Assembly (NCBI RefSeq): GCF_027595985.1
Contig: NC_073304.1
Location: 217,684,000 to 217,747,999, forward strand
Length of the DNA: 64,000 bases
Source: Sorex araneus
Lineage: Eukaryota; Chordata; Mammalia; Eulipotyphla; Soricidae
Reading direction: 5' to 3'
This document shows, piece by piece, positions 1 to 10,238 of the stretch (position 1 is the stretch's first letter; the number at the start of each line of letters is the position of its first letter). The position numbers were made by a program, and so were the translations under genes. A model generated the notes under the pieces. That model was not told the DNA's origin and made no database searches. It saw only the letters and a program-made list of their open reading frames with translations.

Positions 1-296
1 GATGTATATCCAAGCCAAACTAACTTCCTTCCTTCCTCCCTTCCTCCCTTCCTTCTTCCCTTCCTTCTTCCCTTCCTTCTTCCCTCCCTTCCTTCCTTCC
101 TTCCTCCCTTCCTCCCTTCCTCTCTTCCTTCCTTCCTTCCTCCCTTCCTCTCTTCCTTCCTTCCTTCCTTCCTTCCTTCCTTCCTTCCTTCCTTCCTTCC
201 TTCCTTCCTTCCTTCCTTCCTTCCTTCCCTCCCTCTTTCCCTTCCTCCCTCCCTCCCTTTCCTCCCTCCCTTTGCTTCCTCTCGCCCACTCTCCAT
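1..296. repeat. (CCTT)n pyrimidine-rich microsatellite
   Basis: An almost pure C/T tract built from TTCC tetranucleotides, with CCCT interruptions at both ends and a long uninterrupted CCTT core at about 140-225. It lies in RARA intron 1. The open frames across it are low-complexity artefacts. Confidence 0.97.
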
Positions 297-309
297 CCTT
301 CCCTCCCTC

Positions 310-437
310 TCTGTCCGGTGCTCAGGAGCTACCTCCTCCCCCCCCCCCCCCGACTTGGTGCTTTTGATACCGGTGGTGCTGAGAACTGAACCTGGGCTCC
401 GGCACGCCAAGGGGAACGCAAGCCCTCTCCGGGGCCC
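310..437 (-). mobile_element. degenerate tRNA-derived SINE, minus orientation
   Basis: GGTGCTCAGGAGC, GGTGGTGCTGAGAACTGAACC and a final CCGGGGCCC follow the order of the reverse-oriented SINE seen in intact copies elsewhere in the window. The copy is highly diverged and interrupted by a poly-C run. Confidence 0.4.
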
Positions 438-1503
438 ACATTGTCCATGTTTAGGACAATATAACATTCCACTGGAACACGTGAGACTGGGTTGAAGCTT
501 CTGAGGAGTCATTGGACAGCTCTCCCCTGTCCCCCCAGGGCCCCTCCTGCCCTCCCCACCCTTGTCGTGCCTCTGGCGGAGGTGCAGCGCTGGGGGTGTG
601 TTTCCACAGGCTGTGTCTGTCCCTCTCGCTCGCAGAGCGGCCTGTGTCACACCAGGTGCCACCCCTGGGCACCCAGCCCTGCTTCACTGGCTCTCGGCTC
701 CCGTCTCTCCCGGCCCTTCATCGGACCCCCTCACACACGGTGGGGTCTCAGGGCTCCCCTCTGCCCCCTGCCCCTAGGCGGCAACCCTGCGTGGCCTCCA
801 GTCCCAGCTGTGCAAACAGGGCGCGGCTTTCAGCCCACCGGGTCGGGGGACGTCGGGACTTTCATCTGCCGCCCACCTCGTGCCCCGTTCCTGTTCCCGG
901 GGTGCCGCGGCGGCAGCAGGGAGGGGTGAGCTCAGATCTCGGTCTGCCACCCTTCTGCTGCTTGGAGTGGGGGGCTCGGTCCTCCTGATGCCACCCGGGG
1001 GTCTTGGTTGCCACTTCCCTATCTCCCCACCCGGCCTGTGGGAGCTAGCCAGCTGGGGCTCCGGGCCTGGGTTTGGGGGGGAAGTGGTGTGAGAGGGGCC
1101 CCCTGGCTTAGGAGTCATTTTTCTGAGAAGTGCCAGTGCTTTGGGGAAGCAGCTTTTCCTCCCCCCAGCGCACGTACTCTTGTGTTTCGACCTCAGTTAA
1201 CCCACGCTAGACAGGAACAGGGCCCAGCTGCCGGGACCCGCTGGGGTGGCACCAGGGCCCCCTGCCCTGCCCTCGGGATTTCGGCTCCGGGCTCTGGCCT
1301 GGTCTCCCCCCGTCTGCGCACGCTCCTCTGACACCCCCTGCAGTGTCCGAGTCCTGCTCCCAGGCTGTCTCTGCCAGCCGGGCACCATGCCAGCTGTCTG
1401 CTCAACTGGGTGCCACGGAAAACTCTGGATGAGGGAGCTCCACGGGGAATGCCCCGGTGCCCGCTGCTCTGTGCCCGCTCACCCGTCTTTCCTCTTCCCG
1501 CAG
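438..1503 (+). other. RARA: RARA intron 1 (3' part), no feature recognised
   Basis: GC-rich, non-repetitive sequence ending in a pyrimidine-rich acceptor (CTTTCCTCTTCCCGCAG) at 1487-1503. I see no exon or recognisable repeat in it. The noncoding first exon of the alpha-1 transcript and its promoter are to the left of the window. Confidence 0.6.
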
Positions 1504-1852
1504 CCGCACGGGACATGGCCCCCCCAGCCGCCTAGCCGGAGCCTGCCCGGGTCGCCCTGAAGGCCAGCAGAGGACCATCCCAGAAGGCCTGGCTCACGGA
1601 ACCGCTTGAGCTCAGAACCCGGCGTTGGTACCCGCCCGCCCACCCGGCTGGCCCCCAGGGCTGCCCAGGAGTCTAGGGGCGCCAGAGGATTGATACTTGC
1701 CAGCCTTGGACCTCAGCACCAGGACCGAAGGGGGGGTGGGCCGACCACCCAAACCCCCAGCGGGCCCAGGCCCCATGCCCCGTGGAGGGGCGGCCTGAAG
1801 CCCCCTGGAGCGTCCTGCGCACGGCTCGCCCTCCTGACTGCGGCTGCTGGGC
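1504..1852 (+). other. RARA: RARA alpha-1 5' UTR portion of first coding exon
   Basis: The stretch between the likely acceptor at 1501-1503 and the alpha-1 ATG. It carries two short upstream ORFs: ATG at 1515 with a stop at 1533-1535, and ATG at 1775 with a stop at 1796-1798. Both close before the main start, so the leader could dampen translation. The exon start is inferred from the splice-site match only. Confidence 0.6.
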
Positions 1853-2030
1853 ATGGCCAGCAACAGCAGCTCCTGCCCGACACCGGGGGGAGGGCACCTC
1901 AATGGGTACCCGGTACCCCCCTACGCCTTCTTCTTCCCCCCGATGCTGGGTGGACTGTCCCCGCCGGGCGCCCTGGGCACTCTCCAGCACCAGCTTCCGG
2001 TCAGCGGCTACAGCACGCCTTCCCCCGCCA
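1853..2030 (+). CDS. RARA: RARA isoform alpha-1 first coding exon (A/B domain, residues 1-60)
   Basis: The translation starts [20 protein letters not shown] and ends TPSPA plus one base. It is the alpha-1-specific N-terminal activation function (AF-1) region, nearly identical to human (a Gly sits where I recall human Thr in ALxTLQHQ). The exon stops at GCCA|gtaagt in phase 1. It joins CC ATC GAG of the 16128 exon to give the residues P-A-T-I-E-T. The start is chosen because it reproduces the known N-terminus. The region is Pro/Ser/Tyr-rich and intrinsically disordered, with no DNA-binding residues. Confidence 0.97.
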
Positions 2031-4500
2031 GTAAGTAGCAGCCGGATGGCTCGTGGGAGGGGGCGCTGGGCGGGGGCAAACCAGGACACCTCCAGAAGAG
2101 GGGTCCCCCTCGATCGGGGAGCTGGGGGGGTGGCGGCGCTTGAGGGTGAAAGGTCGAAGCCCGCAGGCTGTGCACAGAGGCCGTTTGCTGTGGGGTGGTA
2201 GGGAGAGATGGGCTGGTCCCCGGGGCTCTGCCCTTAGGGACCTTACTGGTAGCTTCAGGGACCGGTTGCCTGGCCGAAAAGGCCCCGCTGACCTCTTGGT
2301 GTCGGAAACAGCAGGTCACTTGGGCATGGGGCCCTCCCGTGTCCTGCTCCATCCAGCACGGCTGAGACCGGGGCTGGAAGGAATAGACCAAGGCAGGCCC
2401 CGGGGGCCCCCTCGGCCTTGCCTCTCCCTGCTGGACCAGGCTTCCCGGGTGGAGGGAGGGACCCACAGATTGCCCGTATAGAGGGGACTCGTGTCTCAGG
2501 AGGGGGTCTCAGGAGAGGGCGTGTGGCCCCGCTCAGCTCCGGAAGGGCCCACTTTTTCTTTCTGCCCCCCCCACGCTACCCTAGGGGTCTCTTATGGGCT
2601 GGGCGGGGGTCCCTGTACCCTTCCCCCGGCTGTTGGCTGAGCCAGGTAATGGGAGGTGGCCGTTGCGCTGGCCAGCTGGCAGCGTCCAGGCCGCAGGCCT
2701 GCCAGGCCGCTTACAGTAACTCTGGCCCCCAGGGCCCAGCTGGGCTCCCGGCCAGGGCTGCGGGGAGGGGGGAGCGGGGCCTGGCCCGGGGCGGAGGGGG
2801 TGGATGGAAGCGGCCGAGCCGGGCTGTGGACACGGCTGGTCAGCTGCTGACCTGGGACCCGGGGCCCACCTCTCCTGGCGGGCAGGGGCTGAACCCCGTG
2901 GCCTGGGCCCCCCACCGCCCCTCCCCTCCCTGCTGGCAGGCTGCCTGGCACCCCGACCCGTGCGCCCGCCGGCGGGACTGGGTCAGTGCCCCCTTCTCGG
3001 CGTGGGGGCAGCACATGCGCCCCGGAGCCAGGGAGTCTCTCTGTCCCTAGGGCAGGCCCTGGCTGGGCGCCTCACTGCCCGCACTGGCCGGCTGCCCAGC
3101 GCCACCACCGCTTCCTGGCTCGCGTCCCCTGGCAGCGCAGGGAGCACTCGTGGGAGCCGGGCTCCTGGAGGCCCCCGCCCTGCCTCAGTTTCCACTCCCA
3201 CCACTCACAGCCCCGGCCGTCCTTCCATCCGCTCGTGAGGGCAGCTGGCCGGGGCTGTGTGTCTGCGACTCCTGGGGTCTTTGGCGACAGGGCCTGGCAC
3301 CGCGGGGGGAGTCAGGGGCTGCCATCCGGCCCTGGGGGTGGGCCCCGCGCCCCAGACGCTCTGCGCGCGGGGGACGGAGGGTTCGGGCTGGGCCGTGCCG
3401 TGCTGTGCCGGACGGCGGGGCTGATACCCTGCTTTCCTGTCAATGTTGCAAATTCCTTCCTCTTTCTCCGAGGTGGGTGGGGGCGCTTCTGGGTCCCCCA
3501 CTTCCCACCCTGCTGGTGACCTTTCCCCCTGAGGGCGGGGTGCCTACATTTTGGACAAGTGGGGCCTTCCTTGGTGTCCCCCACCCAGCTTGGGCAATGC
3601 CCCCTTCCTGCCTCCTCCCTCTGAGAGCCCAAGGGTTCCCCCCTCCCCGCCGCCCTCTCCGCGCTCCCTGACTCAGGGCCACCCTCAGCTTCTGAGCCTC
3701 TCCCTGACCTTGTGTCCTGCTGGGAGGGACAGGGTGAGGGGCAGGTCCACTCCCCTCCAGGGCTGGCACCTTGGGGGAGGCATCAGTATTCCCGCGGCCG
3801 GCCGCCTGCTGCTCCGACCCTCCCCCCACACCTTTTTTCTCTTGTCTGTTGCTCAGGGCACCCCTTGGTGCTGGGCATGGATCCCCGGCCCCCCTCTTGC
3901 ACGCAGTGCCTGTGTGCCGGTGGGCCCACCCCCCCACTCTGTGCCCAGGTGGGACCCCTCCTCCCACTTCCTCCCCAGGTGAGGAGGAGGCTGAGGGGCT
4001 GCCTGTACCCCTCAGAGCCTGTGTGGAGGACTAGGAATCCCCCTAATCTCTCAGGGAGCCAGAGTGGGAGCACCACCCCTCCACCCCTCCTTCCCCCCCG
4101 CCCCCCCGACAGATCTCCGGGTTGGTCTCGAGGATGGGGTTCATCGGAGAGCTGGGATTGTGTGTTTGTGAGGAGGGTCCGCGTTGTCCCTGAGTCTGTG
4201 TTGGGAAGGCTGGGGGTGAGCCCGGGTTGGGTGCGTGGCCTGGGCTGGAGGAAGCGGGTCTGTCTCTTGCCTCGCTCTGGCGGGAGGGGAGCCCGCCCGC
4301 CCGCCCGCCCGCCCTGGGTGCTGGCCTGGGGGCTCCTGGGCCTTGCCCTGTAGCATCTGGTGGCCCAGGTCCAGCAGGAAGGAGGCGTGGAGGGTGGCCT
4401 TGGGATGCGGGACCCAGGGCTCTGCTCGGCGGGACCCGGATGAGCTGCTCACCCTACCCCGTGCACCTATGGTGCGCTTGGGACTTGCCCTTTCACAGTC
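2031..4500 (+). other. RARA: RARA intron 2, first part, no feature recognised
   Basis: GC-rich intronic sequence without recognisable interspersed repeats, exons or clear regulatory motifs by eye. Open frames on both strands here follow from the high GC content. Confidence 0.6.
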
Positions 4501-4502
4501 TT

Positions 4503-4537
<35 letters not shown>

Positions 4538-4540
4538 TTG
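4501..4540. repeat. (TTTA)n microsatellite
   Basis: Ten near-perfect TTTA units directly abutting a minus-strand SINE at 4541, so it is probably that SINE's expanded A-rich tail read on the plus strand. Confidence 0.95.
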
Positions 4541-4696
4541 GGGGGGGGCACCCCCTGGCACTGCCTAGGGTTTGCTCCTGGCTCTGCACCCAGGAACTAC
4601 TCCTGGCGGTGCTGAGAGGATGGGGACCACGTGGGGAACCTGGGATCGAATGCAGGCCAAGCACCCTGCCCACGGTCCTGTCTGTCGGCTCCCCCT
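4541..4696 (-). mobile_element. tRNA-derived SINE type A, minus orientation
   Basis: Contains TTTGCTCCTGGCTCTGCACC, GGAACTACTCCTGGCGGTGC and GGGATCGAATGCAGGCC, the diagnostic reverse-strand body and B-box region. The A-box end (GTCTGTCGGCTCCC) is diverged. Confidence 0.85.
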
Positions 4697-6110
4697 TTTG
4701 CAGATCTTAATCGTGCCAGTGCTGGTGAGGGGACTGAGCCCCAGGACCTAGTGGGGAACAGCGGGCCAGAGCCAGTGTTTGGCTGTTTCCGCCTGCCCAG
4801 GCGGGCCGCCCAGGAGGAGCACTGTGGGGGCACTCCTGAGTGAGGGGAGCAGTGCTCCGTCTCCTAAAGCCTGGCCCACGCCTACTGCAGCGCCGGCAAG
4901 AAGCCCCGACGCCCACACTGTCTCCCCGAAGGGGGCAGTTACTTGCAGGATGCCCCTTTTCCCCCCTTTTCTGTTTTGGCTCCCGAAGGCTGGAGGCCCG
5001 GGAGATAGGAGGCCCCGCCAAAGTCCCGCCCTGTCCTGGAAGTTGCGGATACAATCTGGGCACACCCCTCCCCGCCCCCGAATCTCAGCCAGCGGCAGAG
5101 CTCTGCGGACAGCGCCCGGCTGGCTGAGGAACAGGGTGTGAACCCACAGTTCTTACCTAGATTGTTTCCATTCACGGGGGCGCGGGGAAGGGCGCGGAAG
5201 CTGGAAGCACACGGGGTGGGGAGCCCCCAAAGGCGGCTGCCCGCCGCTCAGGCTCTGGGTCTTCTCCACGGGGCCCTGGAGGCTGAGAGTGGCCGGAGGG
5301 TCCGAGCAGCAGCCTGGGGGTGAGGGTTGGTGCCCTCCTTTGTCTCTCCCTCCCTACTCGGCCCTCTCTTTCCCTGGACCATAGGGGGGACGGCCTGGGA
5401 GGGGCCCGGCCAGCACCACCTGCCTCTCCCTGGGCCCAAGATGTCAAGCCAAGACTTTCACAAGGGGGTTTGGAATGAAAATGAAGCTGGGCCTTTCATC
5501 TCCTGCAGCCTGGGCTGGTGATGATGCTAATGCGGGGGTCAGGGATCCCCTGAGCCCCAGTGGAGAGAGGAAGCTCTTGGGGTGCCCCTCCCCCGCTCTG
5601 TGAAGCTGGGGGCCAGGCTAGCCTGGAGGGTCAGAATGGCTGAGATTTGGGGGGGACCCGGCTCTGGTGGTCCACAGAGCCAGTGGTGCCCTCCGCCCCG
5701 GACCCCCCCCACTCCACCCCCCAGGAGGTCTTCGGGGGCTGTGAACATCACAGCTGGCTGTATTCAGGGCTCTGAGCTCAGGCATCACTCTTGGTCGCCC
5801 TGGGGAAACTGAGCACTGCAGGCTGGAACCTGGGTTGGCCGCATGCACATGAGGGGCCTTTCCCCGCCTCCCCCCCACCAAACAGCCACGCTCCTGCCTG
5901 GTGCCTGGCTTGGGGAAGGTTTCCCGGCCCCCCCTGTCCCCTCTGCTTTAGAGCAGACTCTTGCTCTGTCCCTGCAGATCACTCAGAGGCCGTGAGCTTC
6001 CGAGAGCCCCCCGAGAGCCCTGCTGGCCAGGGTGTGGCACCGGCCCTGTCATGGGGGGGTCCCCATGTCCATCTGGTTCCAGGCCTCATGATTTCCTGTC
6101 CATTACCCCT
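4697..6110 (+). other. RARA: RARA intron 2, no feature recognised
   Basis: GC-rich non-repetitive intron. I see no coding or RNA signal. Confidence 0.55.
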
Positions 6111-6115
6111 CACAG

Positions 6116-6362
6116 GAACTGGAGCCATAGCACAGCGGGTAGGGCATTTGCCTTGCACGCGGCCGACCCGGGTTCGATTCCTCCGTCCCTCTCGGAGAGC
6201 CCAGCAAGTTACCGAGTGTATCCCGCCTGCATGGCAGAGCCTGGCAAGCTCCCCGTGGTGTATTCGATATGCCAAAAACAGTAACAACAAGTCTCACAAT
6301 GGAGACGTCACTGGTGCCCGCTCAAGCAAATCGATGAGCAACGGGAAGACAGTGCCACAGTG
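6116..6362 (+). mobile_element. tRNA-derived SINE type B (ACAGTG tail), plus orientation
   Basis: The tRNA-like head is GGAGCCATAGCACAGCGGGT with A box TAGCACAGCGG and B box GGTTCGATTCC. After the head it departs from type A: TCCCTCTCGGAGAGCCC (a CTCTC/GAGAG hairpin), GATATGCCAAAAACAGTAAC, AATGGAGACGTCACTGGTGC, and an end in GACAGTGCCACAGTGCTG with no poly(A). This is the most complete plus-strand copy in the window. Confidence 0.9.
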
Positions 6363-6784
6363 CTGCCCCTTACAGATGAGGCCTGGGGAGAGTAGGGGGC
6401 CCTGCCTTGTGCCAGTGGGGGCTAGTTCAGTCCGACCCACATCTGCTGAGGTCCTGAAGGTACTGCTGGGGAAGGAGAGAGGAGTGGGGTGGACGGGCCT
6501 GCAGGCAGCCGAGACCCCCCCACCCCCGGCCCTGTGCCTTCTCTTGCCACCACCTTCCCTCTGCCCCAAACAGCCTCCTCACCCTGCTTCTCCCCTTTCC
6601 CAAATCCACACTCCCCTTAAGGGACCTCTCGAATGCCGCCTCCTCCCGGAGTCTGTCATGGATGTCCCCTAGCCCTCGCCTCCCCGGTTGCCACAGGCTG
6701 GTGATTTACCCCCTGCGACACCAGAACCTCTTCCTGCCGCATCCCCGCCTTGATCTGCCATCTCAGGCACTGGTCCCCCTCGTG

Positions 6785-6940
6785 GGCACTTCTGTGGCGG
6801 GGATGGACCTCACACCCCACGGCTGGCCGGCCTGACCTCTGTCCTGGTGATGCTCAGGGGACCTGGGGTGCCCGGGATCAAACCAGGGCCCGCCAAATGA
6901 AAGGCATCGTAGCCCCTGGACTGTCTCTCTGGCTCCGAAA
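6785..6940 (-). mobile_element. old SINE type A, minus orientation
   Basis: GTGATGCTCAGGGGACCTGG, GGGATCAAACCAGGGCC and a final CTCTCTGGCTCC match the reverse SINE order. It is diverged and lacks an evident tail. Confidence 0.6.
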
Positions 6941-6954
6941 CCGTTTTACCTTTT

Positions 6955-7300
6955 TGCTCCTTTGGGGGCCACAGCAAGCGGTCCTCTGGGCTTACTCCTG
7001 GCTCTGCACTCCAACGCCACTTCTGGCCATGCTCACGATCCTAAGAGATGCTGCAGATCAGGGGCTGGAGCAATAGCACAGTGGGTAGGACGTTTGCCTT
7101 GCACGCGCCCGACCTGGGTTCGATTCCCAGCATCCCATATGGTCCCCTGTGCACTGCCAGGAATAATTCCTGAGTGCAGAGCCAGGAGTAACCCCTGTGC
7201 ATCACCAGGTGTGACCCAAAAAGAAAAAAAAAAAAAAAAGAGATGCTGCAGATCAAACCTGGGTCGGTCGCTGCTGGCCTGTCTCCCGGGCCCTCCGCAC
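6955..7300 (-). mobile_element. old SINE type A, minus, split by a younger SINE
   Basis: The left part (6955-7060, with CTTACTCCTGGCTCTGCACT) and the right part (7256-7300, AACCTGGGTCGGTCGCTGC to CCCGGGCCC) make one reverse SINE. The plus-strand element at 7061-7237 interrupts it, which gives a relative age. Confidence 0.75.
7061..7237 (+). mobile_element. intact SINE type A, plus orientation, with 18-bp target site duplication
   Basis: A full-length copy from GGGGCTGGAGCAATAGCACA to GTGACCCAAAAAG plus an A-tail. It is flanked by AAGAGATGCTGCAGATCA at 7043-7060 and 7238-7255, a perfect 18-bp duplication as L1-type target-primed integration leaves. The Pol III A box (TAGCACAGTGG) and B box (GGTTCGATTCC) are intact. 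Confidence 0.97.
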
Positions 7301-7596
7301 ACTAGTCTGCCTTCTCAGGAACTAGGCTTGTTGCACACGCCCCCCAGGGCTGCCTCCACTGCTGCCTCCTTCTCCCCCGCTGCACCAACTCTGAGCACAC
7401 CCACTCCCCGCCTCGCCCCGCTGTCAGGCTCCAAGACTTAGCCCCCTTGCCCTGCCCTGCCCAGGCGGCTAACGGGAGCTTCTTTCTCTAGCTGCTCAAA
7501 AATTGTTAATCCCGTTGAAAATTAGATGGTCTCCCTTCTGCTTAGATGCCTTCTGTGTTTTCTTGATTTTTATTTAATATTAAATTAAAAAAAATA

Positions 7597-7705
7597 ATCT
7601 GGGCCCCACCAGCAGTGCTCAGCGATCTTCCAGTGCTGGAGATACGCAGGGCTTCCCGCGTGCCGAGCCTCTGCTCCTGCTCCTTGAGTCTCTCTAGCTC
7701 CTTGT
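7597..7705 (-). mobile_element. degenerate SINE fragment, minus
   Basis: GGGCCCCACCAGCAGTGCTCAGCGATC followed by GTGCTGGAGATACGCAGGGC resembles a decayed reverse SINE. Confidence 0.35.
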
Positions 7706-7714
7706 TTTCCTTTT

Positions 7715-7937
7715 CCAATTGTTTTTGTTTGTTTTGGCTCCTTGGGCCAACTGGGAGTACAGGTCAGTGCTGTGTCCGCAGGATGTGGACCCTGCAGAGC
7801 TGGGGGACCGTAAGGGCCACCCCAGCTGTGCTTGGGGGCTTTCAGGGCTATGCCCACAGCTGCTTGGGGGGCCGTACTATGCCAAAGACCAAACCTGATT
7901 GGGCGTGTGCTCTAACCACTGTACCATCCCTAGCCTC
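7715..7937 (-). mobile_element. old SINE type A, minus
   Basis: The TTTTTGTTTGTTTTGGCTCC tail end, a duplicated middle, then GACCAAACC and CTCTAACCACTGTACCATCC give the order of a reverse SINE, well diverged. Confidence 0.5.
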
Positions 7938-7949
7938 AGCCCCTTGATT

Positions 7950-8115
7950 GTTTTTGTTTTTTCTTTTTGGGTCACACCCGGCGATGCACAGGGGTTACTC
8001 CTGGCTCTGCACTCAGGAATAACCCCTGGCGGTGCTCAGGGGACCATATGGGATGCTGGGAATCGAACCCGGGTGCAAGGCAAATGCCCTACCCGCTGTG
8101 CTGTCACTCCCGCCT
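7950..8115 (-). mobile_element. SINE type A, minus, 12-bp TSD
   Basis: Runs from TTTTTGTTTTTTCTTTTTGG through GGAATCGAACCCGGGTG to TGTGCTGTCACTCCCGCCT. It is flanked by AGCCCCTTGATT at 7938-7949 and 8116-8127. It lacks the usual CGGCCGCG between the B box and GCAAGGC. Confidence 0.92.
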
Positions 8116-8307
8116 AGCCCCTTGATTTTTAAATTATTAATTAAAAATTTTGGCTACACCCAGCAGGGACACTGCTCCTGGCAAAGAGCTTGTACTCGGA
8201 AGCCTCTTGTCGTGGTGCCTGGGGAACCACGGTGAGGGGCTGCACCCTGGCCCCCCGCGTGTAACGCAGGCGTACTTCAGCCCACCAAGTGCCTCTCCTA
8301 GTGTTTT

Positions 8308-8504
8308 GTTTGTTTTGTTTTGCTTTGCTTTTTGGGTCACACCTGGCAATGTACAGGGGTTACTCCTGGCTCTGCACTCAGGAATTACTTCTGGCGGTGC
8401 TCGGGGGACCATATGGGATGCTGGGAATTGAACTCAGGTCGGCCGCATGCAAGGCAAACGCCCTACCCACTGTGCTATCGCTCCAGCTCCAGCCCCCCCC
8501 CCCC
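8308..8504 (-). mobile_element. SINE type A, minus, short TSD
   Basis: A near-consensus reverse copy (TTTTTGGGTCACACCTGGC to GCTATCGCTCCAGCTCC) ending in a poly-C run, flanked by AGTGTTTT (8300-8307 and 8505-8512). Confidence 0.93.
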
Positions 8505-8529
8505 AGTGTTTTTGGATGAAATCCAAGTC

Positions 8530-8702
8530 CTAGTTTTGTTTGTTTCTGAGCCATACCGGGTGATGCTTAGGGCTTACTCCTGCCTCTGTACTCTGGGATC
8601 GTTCCTGGCAGGCTCCCAGGGCCACACAAGGTGCTGGGGACTGAACCCGGTTGACCACGGGCAAGGCAAGTGCCTTAACCCCTGAATTATCTCTCCAGCC
8701 CA
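8530..8702 (-). mobile_element. older SINE type A, minus
   Basis: GGTGATGCTTAGGGCTTACTC, GGGGACTGAACCCGGTTGACC and ATCTCTCCAGCCC are recognisable with many substitutions. Confidence 0.8.
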
Positions 8703-8764
8703 CCCAAACCTTTTTGGGCTAACAGGCCCGCCTGGCCTGGCCTCGGCCTACCTTTCCAGTCTGG

Positions 8765-9085
8765 TCTTTATTATTTATTTTTTAGCCACATCCAGTGGTG
8801 CTTGGGGGTCACTCCTGGTGGTGTTCAGGGGACCAGAGGGGACAGAGCCCATGGACCTTTCAGCTGCCTCTCCATCCTCACTAGCCTGGTATTGTACCCC
8901 TTTTTCTTTTTTTGGTGGGGGAGGAGGATGGGGCACACCTAGTGGTGCTGAGGGCTTACTCCTGGCTCTGCTCAGGAATCACTCCTGGTGGGACTTGGTG
9001 GGGAACCATATGGGGTGCCGGGGATTGGACCGGGATCAGCCACATGCAGAGAACACCCTACCCACTGTACTATCTCTCTGGCCCC
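8765..9085 (-). mobile_element. two older SINE copies in tandem, minus
   Basis: A truncated copy (8765-8850, AGCCACATCCAGTGGTGCTT) is followed by a fuller one (8898-9085, GGCACACCTAGTGGTGCTG to ACTATCTCTCTGGCCCC). Confidence 0.75.
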
Positions 9086-9239
9086 TAGCTTGAAGCTTAT
9101 GAGCCATCTACCCTAAGCAGCTGCTTGAATAGACTCAGTAGCTTCAGAAGCCCCAGGACCTCTGCAGGGACTTTCTTCCTGGGTGGTCACTTTTTCCTCT
9201 TTGCTTGAGTCTTTTAAGTCTTTGCTTTCTTTGAGGTCT

Positions 9240-9400
9240 TCCGGACCCTTCAAGCTCAATTGAAGGTACTTACAGAAATTCTTCAAAGCACACTGTTACT
9301 TGCATCATAATACCATTTATCTTAGTTTGCAATTAAATGCATGTGATTATTTGCTTAATGGCTGTTGCTCCTAAGATCTGCAGGGCAGGCTCCTCCCTGG
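9240..9400 (+). other. AT-richer non-repetitive block in RARA intron 2
   Basis: TTGCATCATAATACCATTTA, GCAATTAAATGCATGTGATT and TTGCTTAATGGC stand out from the GC-rich intron and contain homeodomain/octamer-like AT motifs (ATGCATGTGATTATTTGC). It is a candidate conserved noncoding element, judged by composition only. Confidence 0.35.
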
Positions 9401-9475
9401 GCCTGGGTCAAGGAGGGACATGGTCTCATGGGTTCCGGGTCTGGCCTGGCCTGGGAATGTGGACTTTGGTGGCGC

Positions 9476-9585
9476 GTGTGATCTTGGGTAACGCATTTAG
9501 GTAACTATGCCGGGACTTCAGTTTCTTCATTTGTTCATTAATAATGTTTCCTTACCCCTGGAGTTGCCGTGTGGATTAAAGGACT
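9476..9585 (+). mobile_element. MIR SINE fossil
   Basis: GTGATCTTGGGTAACGCATTTA, TTCAGTTTCTTCATTTG, ATAATG and GTGTGGATTAAA follow the order of the mammalian MIR consensus (GTGACCTTGGGCAAGTCACTT, TCAGTTTCCTCATCTG, GAGGATTAAA). It is an ancient copy in plus orientation. Confidence 0.75.
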
Positions 9586-9879
9586 GTTCATATACATTCG
9601 CATACATGGCTTTTAGGGAGGTTCTCTTGGGGAAGCATGGGAATTCCCGTGCATTTTTAGAACGGGAGCGCGGGTGAGGGGGAGACATTGGATACGCTCC
9701 CAGCCAACCCTTCTTCCAGCGAAACCTGCATCCGAGGGCTTTCGGGGAGGAAGTGGCCAGCGGGCCTCTCTTCTCTCTCCGGGGCTGGACCTAGCAGCTG
9801 CCCCTCCCCCCCAGACACCCTGGGCGGAGCCTGGCCGGCCGGAAGAGCACACAGCCGAGTGCGCCGGGCCCCCGCTGAG

Positions 9880-10238
9880 CGCTGGTGCCCAAACACAAGC
9901 GGCCTGCTGGAGTCATACATGATGTCACAGACAATGACACAAGCCGGGTGTCTCATTCCGACACTGCAAGGAGCTGCGAGGTGTCACGCCCCGGGACAGC
10001 CCGGCACGCCACCTTCGGGTGCTAACCCTTGACCACGTGCACGCGCCCCGGCACACGGGTCCCCGTCCACATCTCTCTGGGAGCGGGACCGGCCGGGCGG
10101 AGGGCCGGCCGGGGCCGGCAGGCGAACCCCGCAGGCGGGCTGGCGAGCGGGTGATGTCACGGGCAGTGGTGGGTGGGTCACCCGGAGGTGAGGCGCCGCC
10201 GGGCGGGTTCAGCAAGAGTTCAGCCGCATTGCATTAGG
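9880..10238 (+). promoter_or_regulatory. RARA: RARA P2 (alpha-2) proximal promoter region
   Basis: A CpG-rich, repeat-free region upstream of the alpha-2 exon. It holds two identical TGATGTCA (CRE/ATF half-type) sites at 9920-9927 and 10152-10159 and the DR5 element at 10206-10222. The transcription start is not visible from motifs because no TATA box is evident. It is placed just downstream of the DR5 by analogy with the mouse and human P2 promoter. Confidence 0.7.
10206..10222 (+). promoter_or_regulatory. RARA: DR5 retinoic acid response element (RARE) of RARA P2
   Basis: GGTTCA-GCAAG-AGTTCA: two direct hexamers with a 5-nt spacer, the preferred RAR/RXR site. In mouse and human a DR5 made of AGTTCA half-sites drives retinoic-acid induction of the alpha-2 isoform, so this supports autoregulation. 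The first half-site here is GGTTCA, as in the RARB2 RARE. Confidence 0.9.
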
